Shown one piece after another: positions 49,773 to 58,186 of a DNA stretch of 64,000 nt. Positions within the stretch are counted from its first letter, which is position 1. Every line of letters starts with the position of its first letter. Origin of the DNA: Actinoplanes sp. SE50/110 (GTDB lineage: Bacteria > Actinomycetota > Actinomycetes > Mycobacteriales > Micromonosporaceae); NCBI RefSeq assembly GCF_900119315.1, contig NZ_LT827010.1, forward strand, positions 3,319,001 through 3,383,000, written 5' to 3'. The notes under the pieces were generated by a model. That model had not been told where the DNA came from. It saw only the letters and a program-made list of their open reading frames with translations, and searched no databases. A program made the translations under genes and the position numbers.

Positions 49773-50749
49773 CAGAGCCCGGCCTTCGCCTTCAGCGGCT
49801 CCCACCAGGCACGGTTCTCCCGATACCAGGCGACCGTCGCGGCGAGTCCGTCGTGCAGGGTGACCTGCGGTTCGTACCCCAGTTCATCTTTGATCTTGGT
49901 GATGTCCAGCGAGTAGCGACGGTCGTGCCCCTTGCGGTCCGCCACCCGGGTCACCCGCTCCCAGCCGGCCCCGCAGGCCTCCAGCAGCATCCCGGTCAGC
50001 TCCCGGTTGCTCAGCTCGGTCCCGCCGCCGATGTTGTAGACCTCGCCGGCCCGCCCCTTCTCCAGGGCCAGCTGGATCCCCCGCACATGATCGGTGACGT
50101 GCAGCCAGTCCCGGATGTTCCCGCCGTCGCCGTAGAGCGGCACCGGCTTGCCGTCCAGCAGGTTGGTCACGAAGAGCGGGATGACCTTCTCCGGGAACTG
50201 GTGTGTTCCGTAGTTGTTGGAGCACCGGGTGACGACCACGTCCATCCCGTGGGTCCGGTGCGCGGCGAGGGCCAGCAGGTCCGAGGAGGCCTTGGAGGCG
50301 GCGTACGGCGAGTTCGGCGCCAGCGGCCACGTCTCGGTCCACGATCCGTCGTCGATCGACCCGTACACCTCGTCCGTCGAGACGTGCAGGAACCGTCCCA
50401 CCCCGGCCGATCGGGCGGCGTCGAGCAGGATCTGGGTCCCGAGGACGTTGGTGGTGACGAAGGGCACGGCGCCGCTGATCGACCGGTCCACGTGCGACTC
50501 GGCGGCGAAGTGGACCACCGCGTCGTGCCCGGGAAGCAGGTCACGCAGCAGATCGGCGTCGGTGATGTCGCCCTGCACGAAGGTCAGTCGGGAATCCGTC
50601 ACCGGTAGATTCGCGCGGTTGCCCGAATAGGACAACAGGTCCAGGACGGTCACCCGGGCGCCGACCGCACCTGCGAATTCATCCTTTAGTACCGCTCGCA
50701 CATAGGCCGAACCGATGAAACCGGCGCCTCCGGTCACAAGAATCTGCAC
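49772..50749 (-). CDS. rmlB: dTDP-glucose 4,6-dehydratase (RmlB)
   Basis: A 325-residue extended SDR. NAD-binding GGAGFIGSAYVR, then VVHFAAESHVDRSI, HVSTDEVYGSI, the catalytic YAASKASSD, TRCSNNYGTHQFPEK and GGNIRDWLHVTDH, all diagnostic of RmlB. It converts dTDP-glucose to dTDP-4-keto-6-deoxyglucose, step 2 of dTDP-L-rhamnose formation. GTG 50749 is the start. TACACT on the minus strand ends eight bases before it, so the mRNA has almost no leader. Divergent from rmlA by 45 bp. Confidence 0.97.
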   Translation of the reverse strand: MQILVTGGAGFIGSAYVRAVLKDEFAGAVGARVTVLDLLSYSGNRANLPVTDSRLTFVQGDITDADLLRDLLPGHDAVVHFAAESHVDRSISGAVPFVTTNVLGTQILLDAARSAGVGRFLHVSTDEVYGSIDDGSWTETWPLAPNSPYAASKASSDLLALAAHRTHGMDVVVTRCSNNYGTHQFPEKVIPLFVTNLLDGKPVPLYGDGGNIRDWLHVTDHVRGIQLALEKGRAGEVYNIGGGTELSNRELTGMLLEACGAGWERVTRVADRKGHDRRYSLDITKIKDELGYEPQVTLHDGLAATVAWYRENRAWWEPLKAKAGL

Positions 50750-50794
50750 AGCGGCCGAGTGTACTACCGCCTCCACTGTGTTTAGTCTTCGTCG
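50750..50794. promoter_or_regulatory. Divergent leaderless promoters of rmlBD and rmlAC
   Basis: On the plus strand TAGTCT (50783-50788) is six bases before the rmlA GTG at 50795. On the minus strand TACACT (50763-50758) is eight bases before the rmlB GTG at 50749. The two -10 elements lie about 20 bp apart, so one bound factor or supercoiling could coordinate both arms. Clear -35 boxes are lacking. Confidence 0.6.
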
Positions 50795-51667
50795 GTGCGC
50801 GGAATCCTGCTGGCCGGTGGCACCGGCTCCCGGTTGTGGCCCATCACCATGGCCATGTCGAAACAGCTGATGCCAATTTTTGACAAACCGATGGTGTACT
50901 ACCCGTTGACCACACTGGTCTCCGCCGGAATTCGGGAGATCCTGGTCATCACCACACCCGAGGACCGGCCCCATTTCGAGCGTCTCCTCGGTGACGGTAA
51001 TCGCTTCGGTCTGTCCCTTTCTTATGCGGAACAACCGAAACCGGACGGGATCGCCCAGGCGTTCCGGATCGGCGCTGACTTCATCGGCGACGAGCCGGTC
51101 GCGCTGATCCTCGGCGACAACATCTTCCACGGTGTCGGCCTGGGCCGGCAGCTCGCCCGGTTCGGCCGGCCGGCGGGTGGGCGGATCTTCGCCTACCCGG
51201 TCGCCGACCCGCACCGCTACGGCGTCGTCGAGTTCGACGAGGACGGCCGGGTGCTGTCGATCGAGGAGAAGCCGGAGAAGCCGAAGTCGACGTACGTCGT
51301 TCCGGGCCTCTACTTCTACGACAGCGACGTGGTGGAGATCGCCGCCCGGCTGGAGCCCAGCGACCGGGGCGAGCTGGAGATCACCGCGGTCAACGAGGAG
51401 TACCGGCGCCGCGGCCGGCTCGACGTGACCGTGCTCGACCGCGGCACCGTGTGGCTGGACACCGGCACCTTCCAGTCGATGGTGCAGGCCTCGGAGTACG
51501 TGCGGGTGATCGAGGAGCGTCAGGGCCTGAAGATCGGCTGTGTCGAGGAGGCCGCCTGGCACCTCGGGTTCATCTCCGACGACGAGCTGCGGGAGCTGGC
51601 CCGGCCGCTGCTCAAGAGCGGGTACGGCGTCTACCTGGAGCGGCTGCTGGAAGGGGTGGTCCGGTGA
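50795..51667 (+). CDS. rmlA: Glucose-1-phosphate thymidylyltransferase (RmlA)
   Basis: A 290-residue nucleotidyltransferase. The pyrophosphorylase motif is [16 protein letters not shown]. Then [46 protein letters not shown] and [11 protein letters not shown] are RmlA signatures. It makes dTDP-glucose from dTTP and glucose-1-phosphate, the first committed step to dTDP-L-rhamnose. Its GTG is leaderless, and the stop overlaps the rmlC GTG as GTGA. Confidence 0.97.
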   Translation: MRGILLAGGTGSRLWPITMAMSKQLMPIFDKPMVYYPLTTLVSAGIREILVITTPEDRPHFERLLGDGNRFGLSLSYAEQPKPDGIAQAFRIGADFIGDEPVALILGDNIFHGVGLGRQLARFGRPAGGRIFAYPVADPHRYGVVEFDEDGRVLSIEEKPEKPKSTYVVPGLYFYDSDVVEIAARLEPSDRGELEITAVNEEYRRRGRLDVTVLDRGTVWLDTGTFQSMVQASEYVRVIEERQGLKIGCVEEAAWHLGFISDDELRELARPLLKSGYGVYLERLLEGVVR

Positions 51668-52275
51668 AGGTCCGGCCGTTGAGCATCGAGGGTGCCTGGG
51701 AGGTCACGCCGGCCCGGTTCGGCGACGATCGCGGCACCTTCCTGGAGTGGTACCGCTTCGACCATCTGAGCGCGGCGGTCGGGCATCGGCTGGACCTGGC
51801 CCAGGCGAACCTGTCCACCTCGGCCCGGGGGGTGGTGCGCGGGGTGCATTTCGCCGACGTGCCACCGGGCCAGGCGAAGTATGTGACGTGTGTGTCCGGC
51901 GCGGTCCTCGATGTGGTGGTGGACGTCCGGGCCGGCTCGCCGACCTTCGGGCGGTGGGAGGCGGTGACCCTGGACGACACCGACCGGCGCGCGGTCTATC
52001 TGGCCGAGGGTCTCGGGCACGCGTTCTGCGCGCTGACCGAGGGCGCCGTGGTCGCCTACCTCTGCTCGGCCACCTACCGGCCGGGGCACGAGCACGGCGT
52101 CCACCCGCTCGATCCCGAGCTGGGCATCGCCTGGCCGGCCGGGACGCCGCTGCTGTCGCCGAAGGACGCGGCCGCGCCGTCGCTGTCCGAGGCCCTTGCG
52201 GCCGGGCTGCTGCCACGGTATGACACATGCCGTGACTACGTCGAAACAATGCGTCGCGATGACGACAGTGAATAG
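51664..52275 (+). CDS. rmlC: dTDP-4-dehydrorhamnose 3,5-epimerase (RmlC)
   Basis: A 203-residue cupin. Visible landmarks are [11 protein letters not shown], then [16 protein letters not shown] with the catalytic His, [20 protein letters not shown] (central barrel), [15 protein letters not shown] and, near the end, [16 protein letters not shown], consistent with the epimerase. It epimerises C3 and C5 of dTDP-4-keto-6-deoxyglucose. GTG at 51664 overlaps the rmlA stop. With rmlABD it completes the dTDP-L-rhamnose pathway in this locus. Confidence 0.95.
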   Translation: MKVRPLSIEGAWEVTPARFGDDRGTFLEWYRFDHLSAAVGHRLDLAQANLSTSARGVVRGVHFADVPPGQAKYVTCVSGAVLDVVVDVRAGSPTFGRWEAVTLDDTDRRAVYLAEGLGHAFCALTEGAVVAYLCSATYRPGHEHGVHPLDPELGIAWPAGTPLLSPKDAAAPSLSEALAAGLLPRYDTCRDYVETMRRDDDSE

Positions 52276-52503
52276 TCCGGCGTGTGTGATTGACCTTTTT
52301 CGATACTCGTAGTAACCGCATCCGGGAATCCGGACAGGTCCGCATTGGCCCTCAGCCGAAACGCCATTCGCGTCGGACGGAAGGGTGTAGCGCGGACCGG
52401 GTACGGTTCGGAAGTCTGTCTCATGTGTCCGGTGGGTTTGCAACGTGTGACCCGCCGGTCACTGCTGAGCGTGGTCCACGCTCCGGCGCCTGAAGCATCC
52501 GGA

Positions 52504-52541
52504 TTGTCCGGTTTGCCACTTAACTTTCGATAATGGATTGA
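52504..52541 (+). promoter_or_regulatory. Candidate promoter of the polysaccharide assembly operon
   Basis: TTGTCC (52504-52509), 19-bp spacer, GATAAT (52529-52534). The start would be near 52541, about 24 bases before the GTG at 52565. The 289-bp gap upstream (52276-52564) holds no gene. Confidence 0.45.
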
Positions 52542-52564
52542 CCGCAGCCAATGGGGGCAGAGGC

Positions 52565-54061
52565 GTGCAGACAATCGAATCGCTGGCCACCGTCGACCTG
52601 AGCGAACGCGCTTCGCAGGTCCGGCGGGGTAAACGGGCCGGCGAGACGCGGGCGGGCTGGCAGAACCGGTACGCCCGGATGCTGTACCTCATCGACTATG
52701 TCGTCGGGCTGGGCGCCGCGTGCTGGGCGCTCGTCCTGCGCTTCGGCCCGGACGGGTCGGAGCCGAACATGAAGGGCTACGTCCTGCTGACGGCCCTGCT
52801 GCCGATCGCCTGGATCGTCTGCCTGTCGGCGAACCGGGCGTACGAGCCGCGCCACCTGTTCGTCGGCACCGACGAGTACGCCCGGGTGTTCCGGGCCGGG
52901 CTGGCCCTGACCGCCGCGCTGGCCATCGTCTCGTTCGCCTTCGACCTGCGGCTGGCCCGCGGCTACGTGAGCATCGCGCTGCCGCTGGCGATCGTCGTCG
53001 ACCTGGGCGCCCGCTACCTGTACCGGCAGCGCCTGCACCGCTCCTGGGGCCGCGGCAACCGGCTGCACCGGGTGCTGCTGGTCGGCCACGAGAAGGCGGT
53101 CTCCGACATGACCCGCCGGTTGCGCCGCGAGCGGTACCACGGGCTCGGCGTGATCGGCGCGGTGCTGCCGGCCACCCCGACCCCGAAGACGTTCGCCAAG
53201 GGCATGCCGCCGGTCTACGGCACCTTCGACGCGGTCGACTCGGCGGTCACCCGGGCCGACGCGGACACCGTCATCGTGCTGGCCTGCCCGGAGATCGACG
53301 GCCCGGCCCTGCGCCGGCTCGCCTGGCAGCTGGAACGCGACGAGATCGACCTGATCGTGGCCAGCACCCTGGTCGACGTGGCCGGCGACCGGACCACCAT
53401 CCGCCCGGTGGACGGCCTGCCGATGCTGCACGTCGAGCACCCCAAGCTCAAGGGCAGCGCCCGGTTCCTCAAGGCCACCTTCGACCGGGTCGGCGCGATC
53501 GCGCTGCTCGGCCTGCTCTCGCCGATCCTCCTGGTGGTCTCCGCGCTGGTCCGGTGGGGCCGGGGCGGCCGCGGGCCGGTGATCTTCAAACAGGAGCGGG
53601 TCGGCAAGGACGGCCGCACCTTCATGCTGTACAAGTTCCGCACCATGGTGGTCGACGCCGAGGCGCGGCTGGCCGAGCTCAAGGAGCTCAACGAGCACGA
53701 CGGCGAACTCTTCAAGATCCGCAACGATCCGCGGGTCACCCCGATCGGCCAGTGGCTGCGCCGCTTCTCGGTGGACGAACTGCCCCAGCTGCTGAACGTG
53801 GTGAAGGGTGACATGTCGCTGGTCGGACCGCGCCCGCCGCTGGCCGCCGAGGTGGCCGGCTACCCGGCGGACATGCTGCGCCGGCTCGTCGTCAAACCCG
53901 GCCTGACCGGCCTGTGGCAGGTCTCCGGCCGCTCCGACCTGTCCTGGGAGGAGTCGATCCGGCTCGACCTCAGCTATGTGGAGAACTGGTCGCTCGCCAT
54001 GGACCTGGCCATTCTGTTCCGCACCGTCAGCGCCGTCGTGCGCAGCTCGGGAGCCTACTGA
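52565..54061 (+). CDS. Polyprenyl-phosphate sugar-1-phosphate transferase (ExoY/WbaP family)
   Basis: A 498-residue integral membrane protein. The N-terminal half has four or five helices (YARMLYLIDYVVGLGAACWA onward) and a CoA-binding-like middle (HRVLLVGHEKAVSDM). The C-terminal bacterial sugar transferase domain has one more helix (RVGAIALLGLLSPILLVVSA), then FKQERVGKDGRTFMLYKFRT, RRFSVDELPQLLNVVKGDMS and LVGPRPPL with KPGLTGLWQVSGRSDLSWEE. It starts repeat-unit synthesis by moving sugar-1-phosphate from a UDP-sugar to undecaprenyl or similar phosphate. GTG 52565 is used. It heads the operon; its stop overlaps the next ATG (TGATG). Confidence 0.95.
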   Translation: MQTIESLATVDLSERASQVRRGKRAGETRAGWQNRYARMLYLIDYVVGLGAACWALVLRFGPDGSEPNMKGYVLLTALLPIAWIVCLSANRAYEPRHLFVGTDEYARVFRAGLALTAALAIVSFAFDLRLARGYVSIALPLAIVVDLGARYLYRQRLHRSWGRGNRLHRVLLVGHEKAVSDMTRRLRRERYHGLGVIGAVLPATPTPKTFAKGMPPVYGTFDAVDSAVTRADADTVIVLACPEIDGPALRRLAWQLERDEIDLIVASTLVDVAGDRTTIRPVDGLPMLHVEHPKLKGSARFLKATFDRVGAIALLGLLSPILLVVSALVRWGRGGRGPVIFKQERVGKDGRTFMLYKFRTMVVDAEARLAELKELNEHDGELFKIRNDPRVTPIGQWLRRFSVDELPQLLNVVKGDMSLVGPRPPLAAEVAGYPADMLRRLVVKPGLTGLWQVSGRSDLSWEESIRLDLSYVENWSLAMDLAILFRTVSAVVRSSGAY

Positions 54062-55410
54062 TGACCGCACGTCCCCGTCTCACCGTCATCGGGACCGGGT
54101 ACCTCGGCGCCACCCACGCGATCTGCATGGCGGTGATGGGCTTCGAGGTGCTCGGCGTCGACGTCGACTCCCGCAAGATCGAGCGGCTGGCGGCCGGCGA
54201 GGTCCCGTTCTTCGAGCCCGGTCTGCCGGAGCTGCTCACCAAGGCCCTCGAGTCCGGCCGGCTGCGGTTCACCACCGACTTCGCCGAGGCCGGCGCCTTC
54301 GGTGACGTGCACTTCGTCTGCGTCGGCACCCCGCAGCAGGCGGGTTCCGAGGCGGCCGACCTGACCCATGTCGACGCCGCGGTGACCGCGCTCGCCGCGC
54401 ACCTGACCCGCCGTACCCTGGTGGTCGGCAAGTCCACCGTCCCGGTCGGCACCGCCGCCCGGCTGGCCGGTCCGCTGCGCGAGCTGGCCCCGGCCGGCGA
54501 TCAGGTGGAGCTCGCCTGGAACCCGGAGTTCCTCCGCGAGGGCTTCGCGGTCGACGACACGATGAGACCCGACCGGCTGGTCTTCGGTGTCACCAGCGCG
54601 TGGGCCGAGGACCGGCTGCGCGAGGCGTTCCAGCCGGTGCTCGCCCAGGACGTGCCGGTCAAGGTCACCGACCTGCAGACCGCCGAGCTGGTCAAGGTTG
54701 CGGCGAACTCGTTTCTGGCCACCAAGATCTCCTACATCAACGCGATGGCCGAGGTGTGTGAGGCGACCGGCGCCGACGTGCACGACCTCGCCGAGGCCCT
54801 CGCCTACGACGAGCGGATCGGCGGCCGGTTCCTGCGCCCCGGCCTCGGTTTCGGCGGCGGCTGCCTGCCCAAGGACATCCGGGCGTTCGCGCACCGGGCC
54901 GAGGAGCTCGGCGTCGGCCAGGCCGTCGGCTTCCTGCGCGAGATCGACGGGATCAACCGCCGACGCCGCGCCCGTACCGTCGATCTGGTCGTGGAACTCT
55001 GCGGCGGGCACGTCGCCGGTAAGCGGGTCGCCGCGCTCGGCGCCGCCTTCAAGCCCAACTCCGACGACATCCGGGACGCGCCGGCCCTCGACGTGGCGGC
55101 CACCCTGCACCGGATGGGCGCCGGCGTGGTCGTCTACGACCCGGCTGCGATGGACAACGCGAAACGGGTGCACCCGGAGCTGACGTACGCCACGAACGCG
55201 CTGGACGCCGCGCGCGACGCCGACGTCGTGGTGCTGCTCACCGAGTGGAACGAGTTCCGCGACATCGAACCGTCCGCGATGGCCGCCGTGGTCCGCGGCC
55301 GCCGCATCGTCGACGGCCGACACGCCCTGGTCCCGGCCCACTGGACCGCCGCCGGCTGGGAATACCGTGCCCTCGGCCGCCCCACCTTCGCAGGAACGAG
55401 CAACGCGTGA
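54061..55410 (+). CDS. UDP-glucose 6-dehydrogenase family protein
   Basis: A 449-residue nucleotide-sugar dehydrogenase. NAD-binding VIGTGYLGATHAICMA; then VGKSTVPVGTA, LAWNPEFLREGFAVDD, ELVKVAANSFLATKISYINA and the active-site GFGGGCLPKDIRA with Cys268. A C-terminal domain includes AALGAAFKPNSDDIRDAPAL. These are typical of Ugd, which oxidises UDP-glucose to UDP-glucuronate in two steps. Related enzymes use UDP-mannose-type sugars, so the donor is a good guess only. ATG 54061 overlaps the upstream stop by one base. Its stop overlaps the next GTG as GTGA. Confidence 0.95.
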   Translation: MTARPRLTVIGTGYLGATHAICMAVMGFEVLGVDVDSRKIERLAAGEVPFFEPGLPELLTKALESGRLRFTTDFAEAGAFGDVHFVCVGTPQQAGSEAADLTHVDAAVTALAAHLTRRTLVVGKSTVPVGTAARLAGPLRELAPAGDQVELAWNPEFLREGFAVDDTMRPDRLVFGVTSAWAEDRLREAFQPVLAQDVPVKVTDLQTAELVKVAANSFLATKISYINAMAEVCEATGADVHDLAEALAYDERIGGRFLRPGLGFGGGCLPKDIRAFAHRAEELGVGQAVGFLREIDGINRRRRARTVDLVVELCGGHVAGKRVAALGAAFKPNSDDIRDAPALDVAATLHRMGAGVVVYDPAAMDNAKRVHPELTYATNALDAARDADVVVLLTEWNEFRDIEPSAMAAVVRGRRIVDGRHALVPAHWTAAGWEYRALGRPTFAGTSNA

Positions 55411-56474
55411 AAGTCTCCGTGGTACGCCCGGATGAACTCGGACCCGGCGAGCTGGCCGCGTGGCGCCAGTTCCAGAAGGACCAGCCCGGACTGCAGAGCC
55501 CCTTCCTGGCCCCGGAGTTCACCCTCGCGGTCGCACGGCAGCGGCCCACCGCCCGGGTCGCGGTGCTGGAGGACTCCGACGGGATCGCCGGCTTCTTCGC
55601 GTACGAGGTACGCAACCGCGTGATCGGCGTCCCGGTCGGGTTCGGCATCACGGACTGTCAGGGCGTCGTACACCGGCAGGGGTGGGACTTCGATCCGACT
55701 GCCCTGCTCAGGGCGTGCAAGCTGCCGGTCTGGGAGTATGACCACCTGATGGCCGGGCAGTTCGGGCGGTTCCACACGGCGGTCGCCGGGTCGCCGCTGA
55801 TGAACCTCACCGACGGCTACGCGGCGTATGTGGAGGATCGCAACCGGGCCGGTGACGTGGTCAAGCAGACCCTGCGCAAGCAGCGGAAGATGGCCCGCGA
55901 GGTCGGCGACGAGCGGTTCGTCTGGGACGACCGCGACCCGGTGGCGCTGGCCGCGCTGCGCGAGTGGAAGTCGGCGCAGTACCGGCGCACCCAGCAGTAC
56001 GACCGCTTCGCCACCCCCTGGATCGAGGGCGTCCTCGACGAGTTGCGGGCGTCGGACGCGGACGGCTGCCGCGCGGTGGTCTCCACGGTGTACGCCGGGG
56101 ACCGCCCGGTCGCCGCGCACCTCGGCCTGCGCAGCGAGAACGTGCTCGCCTACTGGTTCCCCTCCTACGACCAGGAGCTGTCGAAGTACTCGGCCGGCAT
56201 TCTGCTCTGCCTGCGGATGGCCGAGGCCGGCGCGGCCGACGGCATCCGGCTGATCGATCTCGGCAAGTCCGAGGCGCTGTACAAGACCCGGCTGAAGAAC
56301 GACGAGACCCCGGTCGCCGCCGGCCGGGCCGGTCGCGGTGCGGTCGCGACCGCGCGGCGCGCGCAGACGGCGCTGACCCGCACGGTCAAGCAGGGCGCGC
56401 TGGGGGAGAAGCTCAAGAGCGGCCGCACCGGCAGGGTGCTGCGCGGACTGAAGGCGAGGCTGGCGTCGCGATGA
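55407..56474 (+). CDS. FemAB/CelD-like GNAT acyltransferase of the polysaccharide operon
   Basis: A 355-residue soluble protein with two GNAT-like halves (acetyltransferase_6 / CelD-BcsL type). Landmarks are the N-terminal LAAWRQFQKDQPGLQSPFLA, typical of the family, TLRKQRKMAREVGDERFVWD, then VAAHLGLRSENVLAYWFPSY and LSKYSAGILLCLRMAEAG, with RLIDLGKSEALYKTRLKN. Such proteins occur in exopolysaccharide clusters and probably acylate or aminoacylate a sugar or lipid carrier. GTG 55407 overlaps ugd; the stop overlaps the next ATG as ATGA. Confidence 0.85.
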   Translation: MKVSVVRPDELGPGELAAWRQFQKDQPGLQSPFLAPEFTLAVARQRPTARVAVLEDSDGIAGFFAYEVRNRVIGVPVGFGITDCQGVVHRQGWDFDPTALLRACKLPVWEYDHLMAGQFGRFHTAVAGSPLMNLTDGYAAYVEDRNRAGDVVKQTLRKQRKMAREVGDERFVWDDRDPVALAALREWKSAQYRRTQQYDRFATPWIEGVLDELRASDADGCRAVVSTVYAGDRPVAAHLGLRSENVLAYWFPSYDQELSKYSAGILLCLRMAEAGAADGIRLIDLGKSEALYKTRLKNDETPVAAGRAGRGAVATARRAQTALTRTVKQGALGEKLKSGRTGRVLRGLKARLASR

Positions 56475-57394
56475 CGATTCTGGTGGCGGTCGTCTCCTAC
56501 AACAGCGCCCGGCTGCTCCCGGACCTGATCGCCGGGCTGCGCACCGGCCTGGACGGGATGAAATGGCACCTCACGGTCGCCGACAACGCGTCGCGGGACG
56601 ACAGCGTCGCGGTGCTCCGCGAGCTGGCCCCCGAGGCGACCGTCGTCGAGATGGGGCGCAACGCCGGATACGCGGCCGGGATCAACGCGGCGGTCGCCGC
56701 CTCGCCGGCGTACGACGCGATCCTGGTCCTCAACCCCGACGTCCGGCTCACCCCCGGCTGCGTGCCGCGCCTGCTCGCAGCGCTGCGCGTGCCCGGTACC
56801 GGGATCGCCGTGCCGCACCTTGTCGACGGCTCCGGCGCGCTGATCCACACCCTGCGCCGGGAGCCCAGCGTGCTGCGCACGCTCGGGGACGCCGTCCTCG
56901 GGGCACGGCGGGCGGGCCGCTTCCGGTTGCTGGGTGAGGTGATCACCGACGAGCGGGCGTACGTGTCGCAGGGCGTGACCGACTGGGCCGAGGGCTCGAC
57001 CCAGCTGATCAGCGCGGAATGCTGGTCGCGGGTGGCACCGTGGGACGAGTCGTACTTCCTCTACTCGGAGGAGACCGACTTCGCGCTGCGCGCCCGGGAT
57101 CTCGGCCTGCGCACCCGCTACGTGCCGGACGCGCACGCCGTGCACCTGGAGGGCGACTCGCGGGTCTCCCCGGGTCTGTGGGCGCTGCTCACCCTCAACC
57201 GGGTGCGGCTGTTCGGCCGGCGGCACGGGCCGGTGCGGACGGCGGCGTACTGGGCCGCCCTGCTGCTGCGCGAAAGCAGTCGCGCCGCCCTGGGCCGGAA
57301 ACCGAGCCGCGCCGCCACCCGCGACCTGCTCACCCCGTCCCGCCTCCGGGAGACCCCCGGCCCGGCCAGCGTCGCCCGGGTCCGGGCGAGCTGA
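56471..57394 (+). CDS. Glycosyltransferase family 2, rhamnosyltransferase-like
   Basis: A 307-residue GT2. The N-terminus is ILVAVVSYNSARLLPDLIAG; VADNASRDDSV supplies the DxS region, RNAGYAAGINAAVAAS is a hallmark of WcaE/Rha-type GT2 proteins, and ILVLNPDVRLTPG is the DxD-equivalent loop (NPD). Later QLISAECWSRVAPWDESYFL and YSEETDFALRARDLG mark the acceptor site. It adds a sugar to the lipid-linked repeat unit at the cytosolic face; the family and neighbours make L-rhamnose a reasonable donor. ATG 56471 overlaps the previous stop. It is the last gene of the overlapping operon. Confidence 0.9.
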   Translation: MTILVAVVSYNSARLLPDLIAGLRTGLDGMKWHLTVADNASRDDSVAVLRELAPEATVVEMGRNAGYAAGINAAVAASPAYDAILVLNPDVRLTPGCVPRLLAALRVPGTGIAVPHLVDGSGALIHTLRREPSVLRTLGDAVLGARRAGRFRLLGEVITDERAYVSQGVTDWAEGSTQLISAECWSRVAPWDESYFLYSEETDFALRARDLGLRTRYVPDAHAVHLEGDSRVSPGLWALLTLNRVRLFGRRHGPVRTAAYWAALLLRESSRAALGRKPSRAATRDLLTPSRLRETPGPASVARVRAS

Positions 57395-57448
57395 CCGGCG
57401 GATCTCGCGGCACTGGCCGGTGTCCGGACGGGCGGTAGACTGGGTCCC

Positions 57449-57631
57449 ATGACTCTCGCCGACCTGCTGTCTCCGGGCACCATCGTCCCCACGGCGGCGC
57501 TGGCCGGCGCGGCGTTCCTGGCTGTTCGCGCGCTGAAGGCCCGCATGGTCCGGGTCGTCCGGGTCATCGACCGCAACGGCAAGGTCCACGAGATGCGCGA
57601 GGACGACCCCCGCATCTCCGGCCACCTCTGA
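57449..57631 (+). CDS. Small membrane-anchored hypothetical protein, 60 aa
   Basis: A hydrophobic N-terminal half (IVPTAALAGAAFLAVRALKA) followed by a basic and acidic tail, VRVIDRNGKVHEMREDDPRI. TAGACT (57436-57441) lies seven bases before the ATG, so the mRNA appears leaderless. Not recognised. Confidence 0.65.
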   Translation: MTLADLLSPGTIVPTAALAGAAFLAVRALKARMVRVVRVIDRNGKVHEMREDDPRISGHL

Positions 57632-57645
57632 GCCCCACCCGGGGC
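57632..57645. terminator. Short GC hairpin between convergent genes
   Basis: GCCCC-ACCC-GGGGC directly after the stop of the small gene and before the stop of the Lrp gene at 57650; it could end transcription from both sides. The stem is only 5 bp. Confidence 0.35.
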
Positions 57646-57649
57646 CCGC

Positions 57650-58105
57650 TCAGGGCATCGGGAGCGGGGACTGCGGCTTGGTCACGGCGAAGGCGAAGCT
57701 GGTCGTGATCGAGCCCAGCGACGGGATGGCGCGCAGCTCGCGGCGCAGCAGATCCTCGTAGGCGGCGAACGAGGCCACCACGATCTTCACCATGTAGTCG
57801 TCGTCGCCGGCCAGCAGGTAGGCCTCGACCACCTCGGGGATGGCGCGCAGCCGCGCCTCCACCTCGTCGACCACCGTCGAGGTGTGCGAGAGCAGGGTGA
57901 GCCGGGCGAAAGCGGTGATCGTCAGGCCGAGCGCCTCCGCGGACAGCACCGCGGTGTAGCCGGAGATCACGCCGGAGTCCTGCAACTGGCGGACCCGGCG
58001 CAGGCAGGGGGAGGGGGACAGGCCGACCCGGTCGGCGAGTTCCTGGTTGGTGAGGCGGCCGTCCTTCTGCAGTTCCAGCAGAATCCGGCGATCGATCGAG
58101 TCCAC
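57650..58105 (-). CDS. Lrp/AsnC family transcriptional regulator
   Basis: A 151-residue protein. The N-terminal HTH is MDSIDRRILLELQKDGRLTN then QELADRVGLSPSPCLRRVRQ (recognition helix at SPSPCLRRV). The C-terminal RAM/Lrp_AsnC ligand domain runs from about 65, with VVEAYLLAGDDDYMVKIVVA typical. Lrp-type proteins bind amino acids and form octamers. GTG 58105 is used. The EamA transporter gene faces it 81 bp away and is the obvious target, as in many amino-acid exporter pairs. Confidence 0.92.
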   Translation of the reverse strand: MDSIDRRILLELQKDGRLTNQELADRVGLSPSPCLRRVRQLQDSGVISGYTAVLSAEALGLTITAFARLTLLSHTSTVVDEVEARLRAIPEVVEAYLLAGDDDYMVKIVVASFAAYEDLLRRELRAIPSLGSITTSFAFAVTKPQSPLPMP

Positions 58106-58108
58106 GTA

Positions 58109-58186
58109 GCAGATTCTGCCACCGGGAGGCCGGTTGAGGGCAGAACTAGCAATCGGCTGCGCCTGAAGAATTCCTAGTCTGGCCGC
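58109..58186. promoter_or_regulatory. Lrp/EamA intergenic control region
   Basis: GCAGA-T-TCTGC (58109-58119) is a perfect odd palindrome just before the Lrp start, and a half-site-like GGCAGAACTAG recurs at about 58138. On the plus strand TAGTCT (58175-58180) is exactly six bases before the EamA ATG, a leaderless promoter. The palindrome is a candidate Lrp-family site. Confidence 0.5.
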
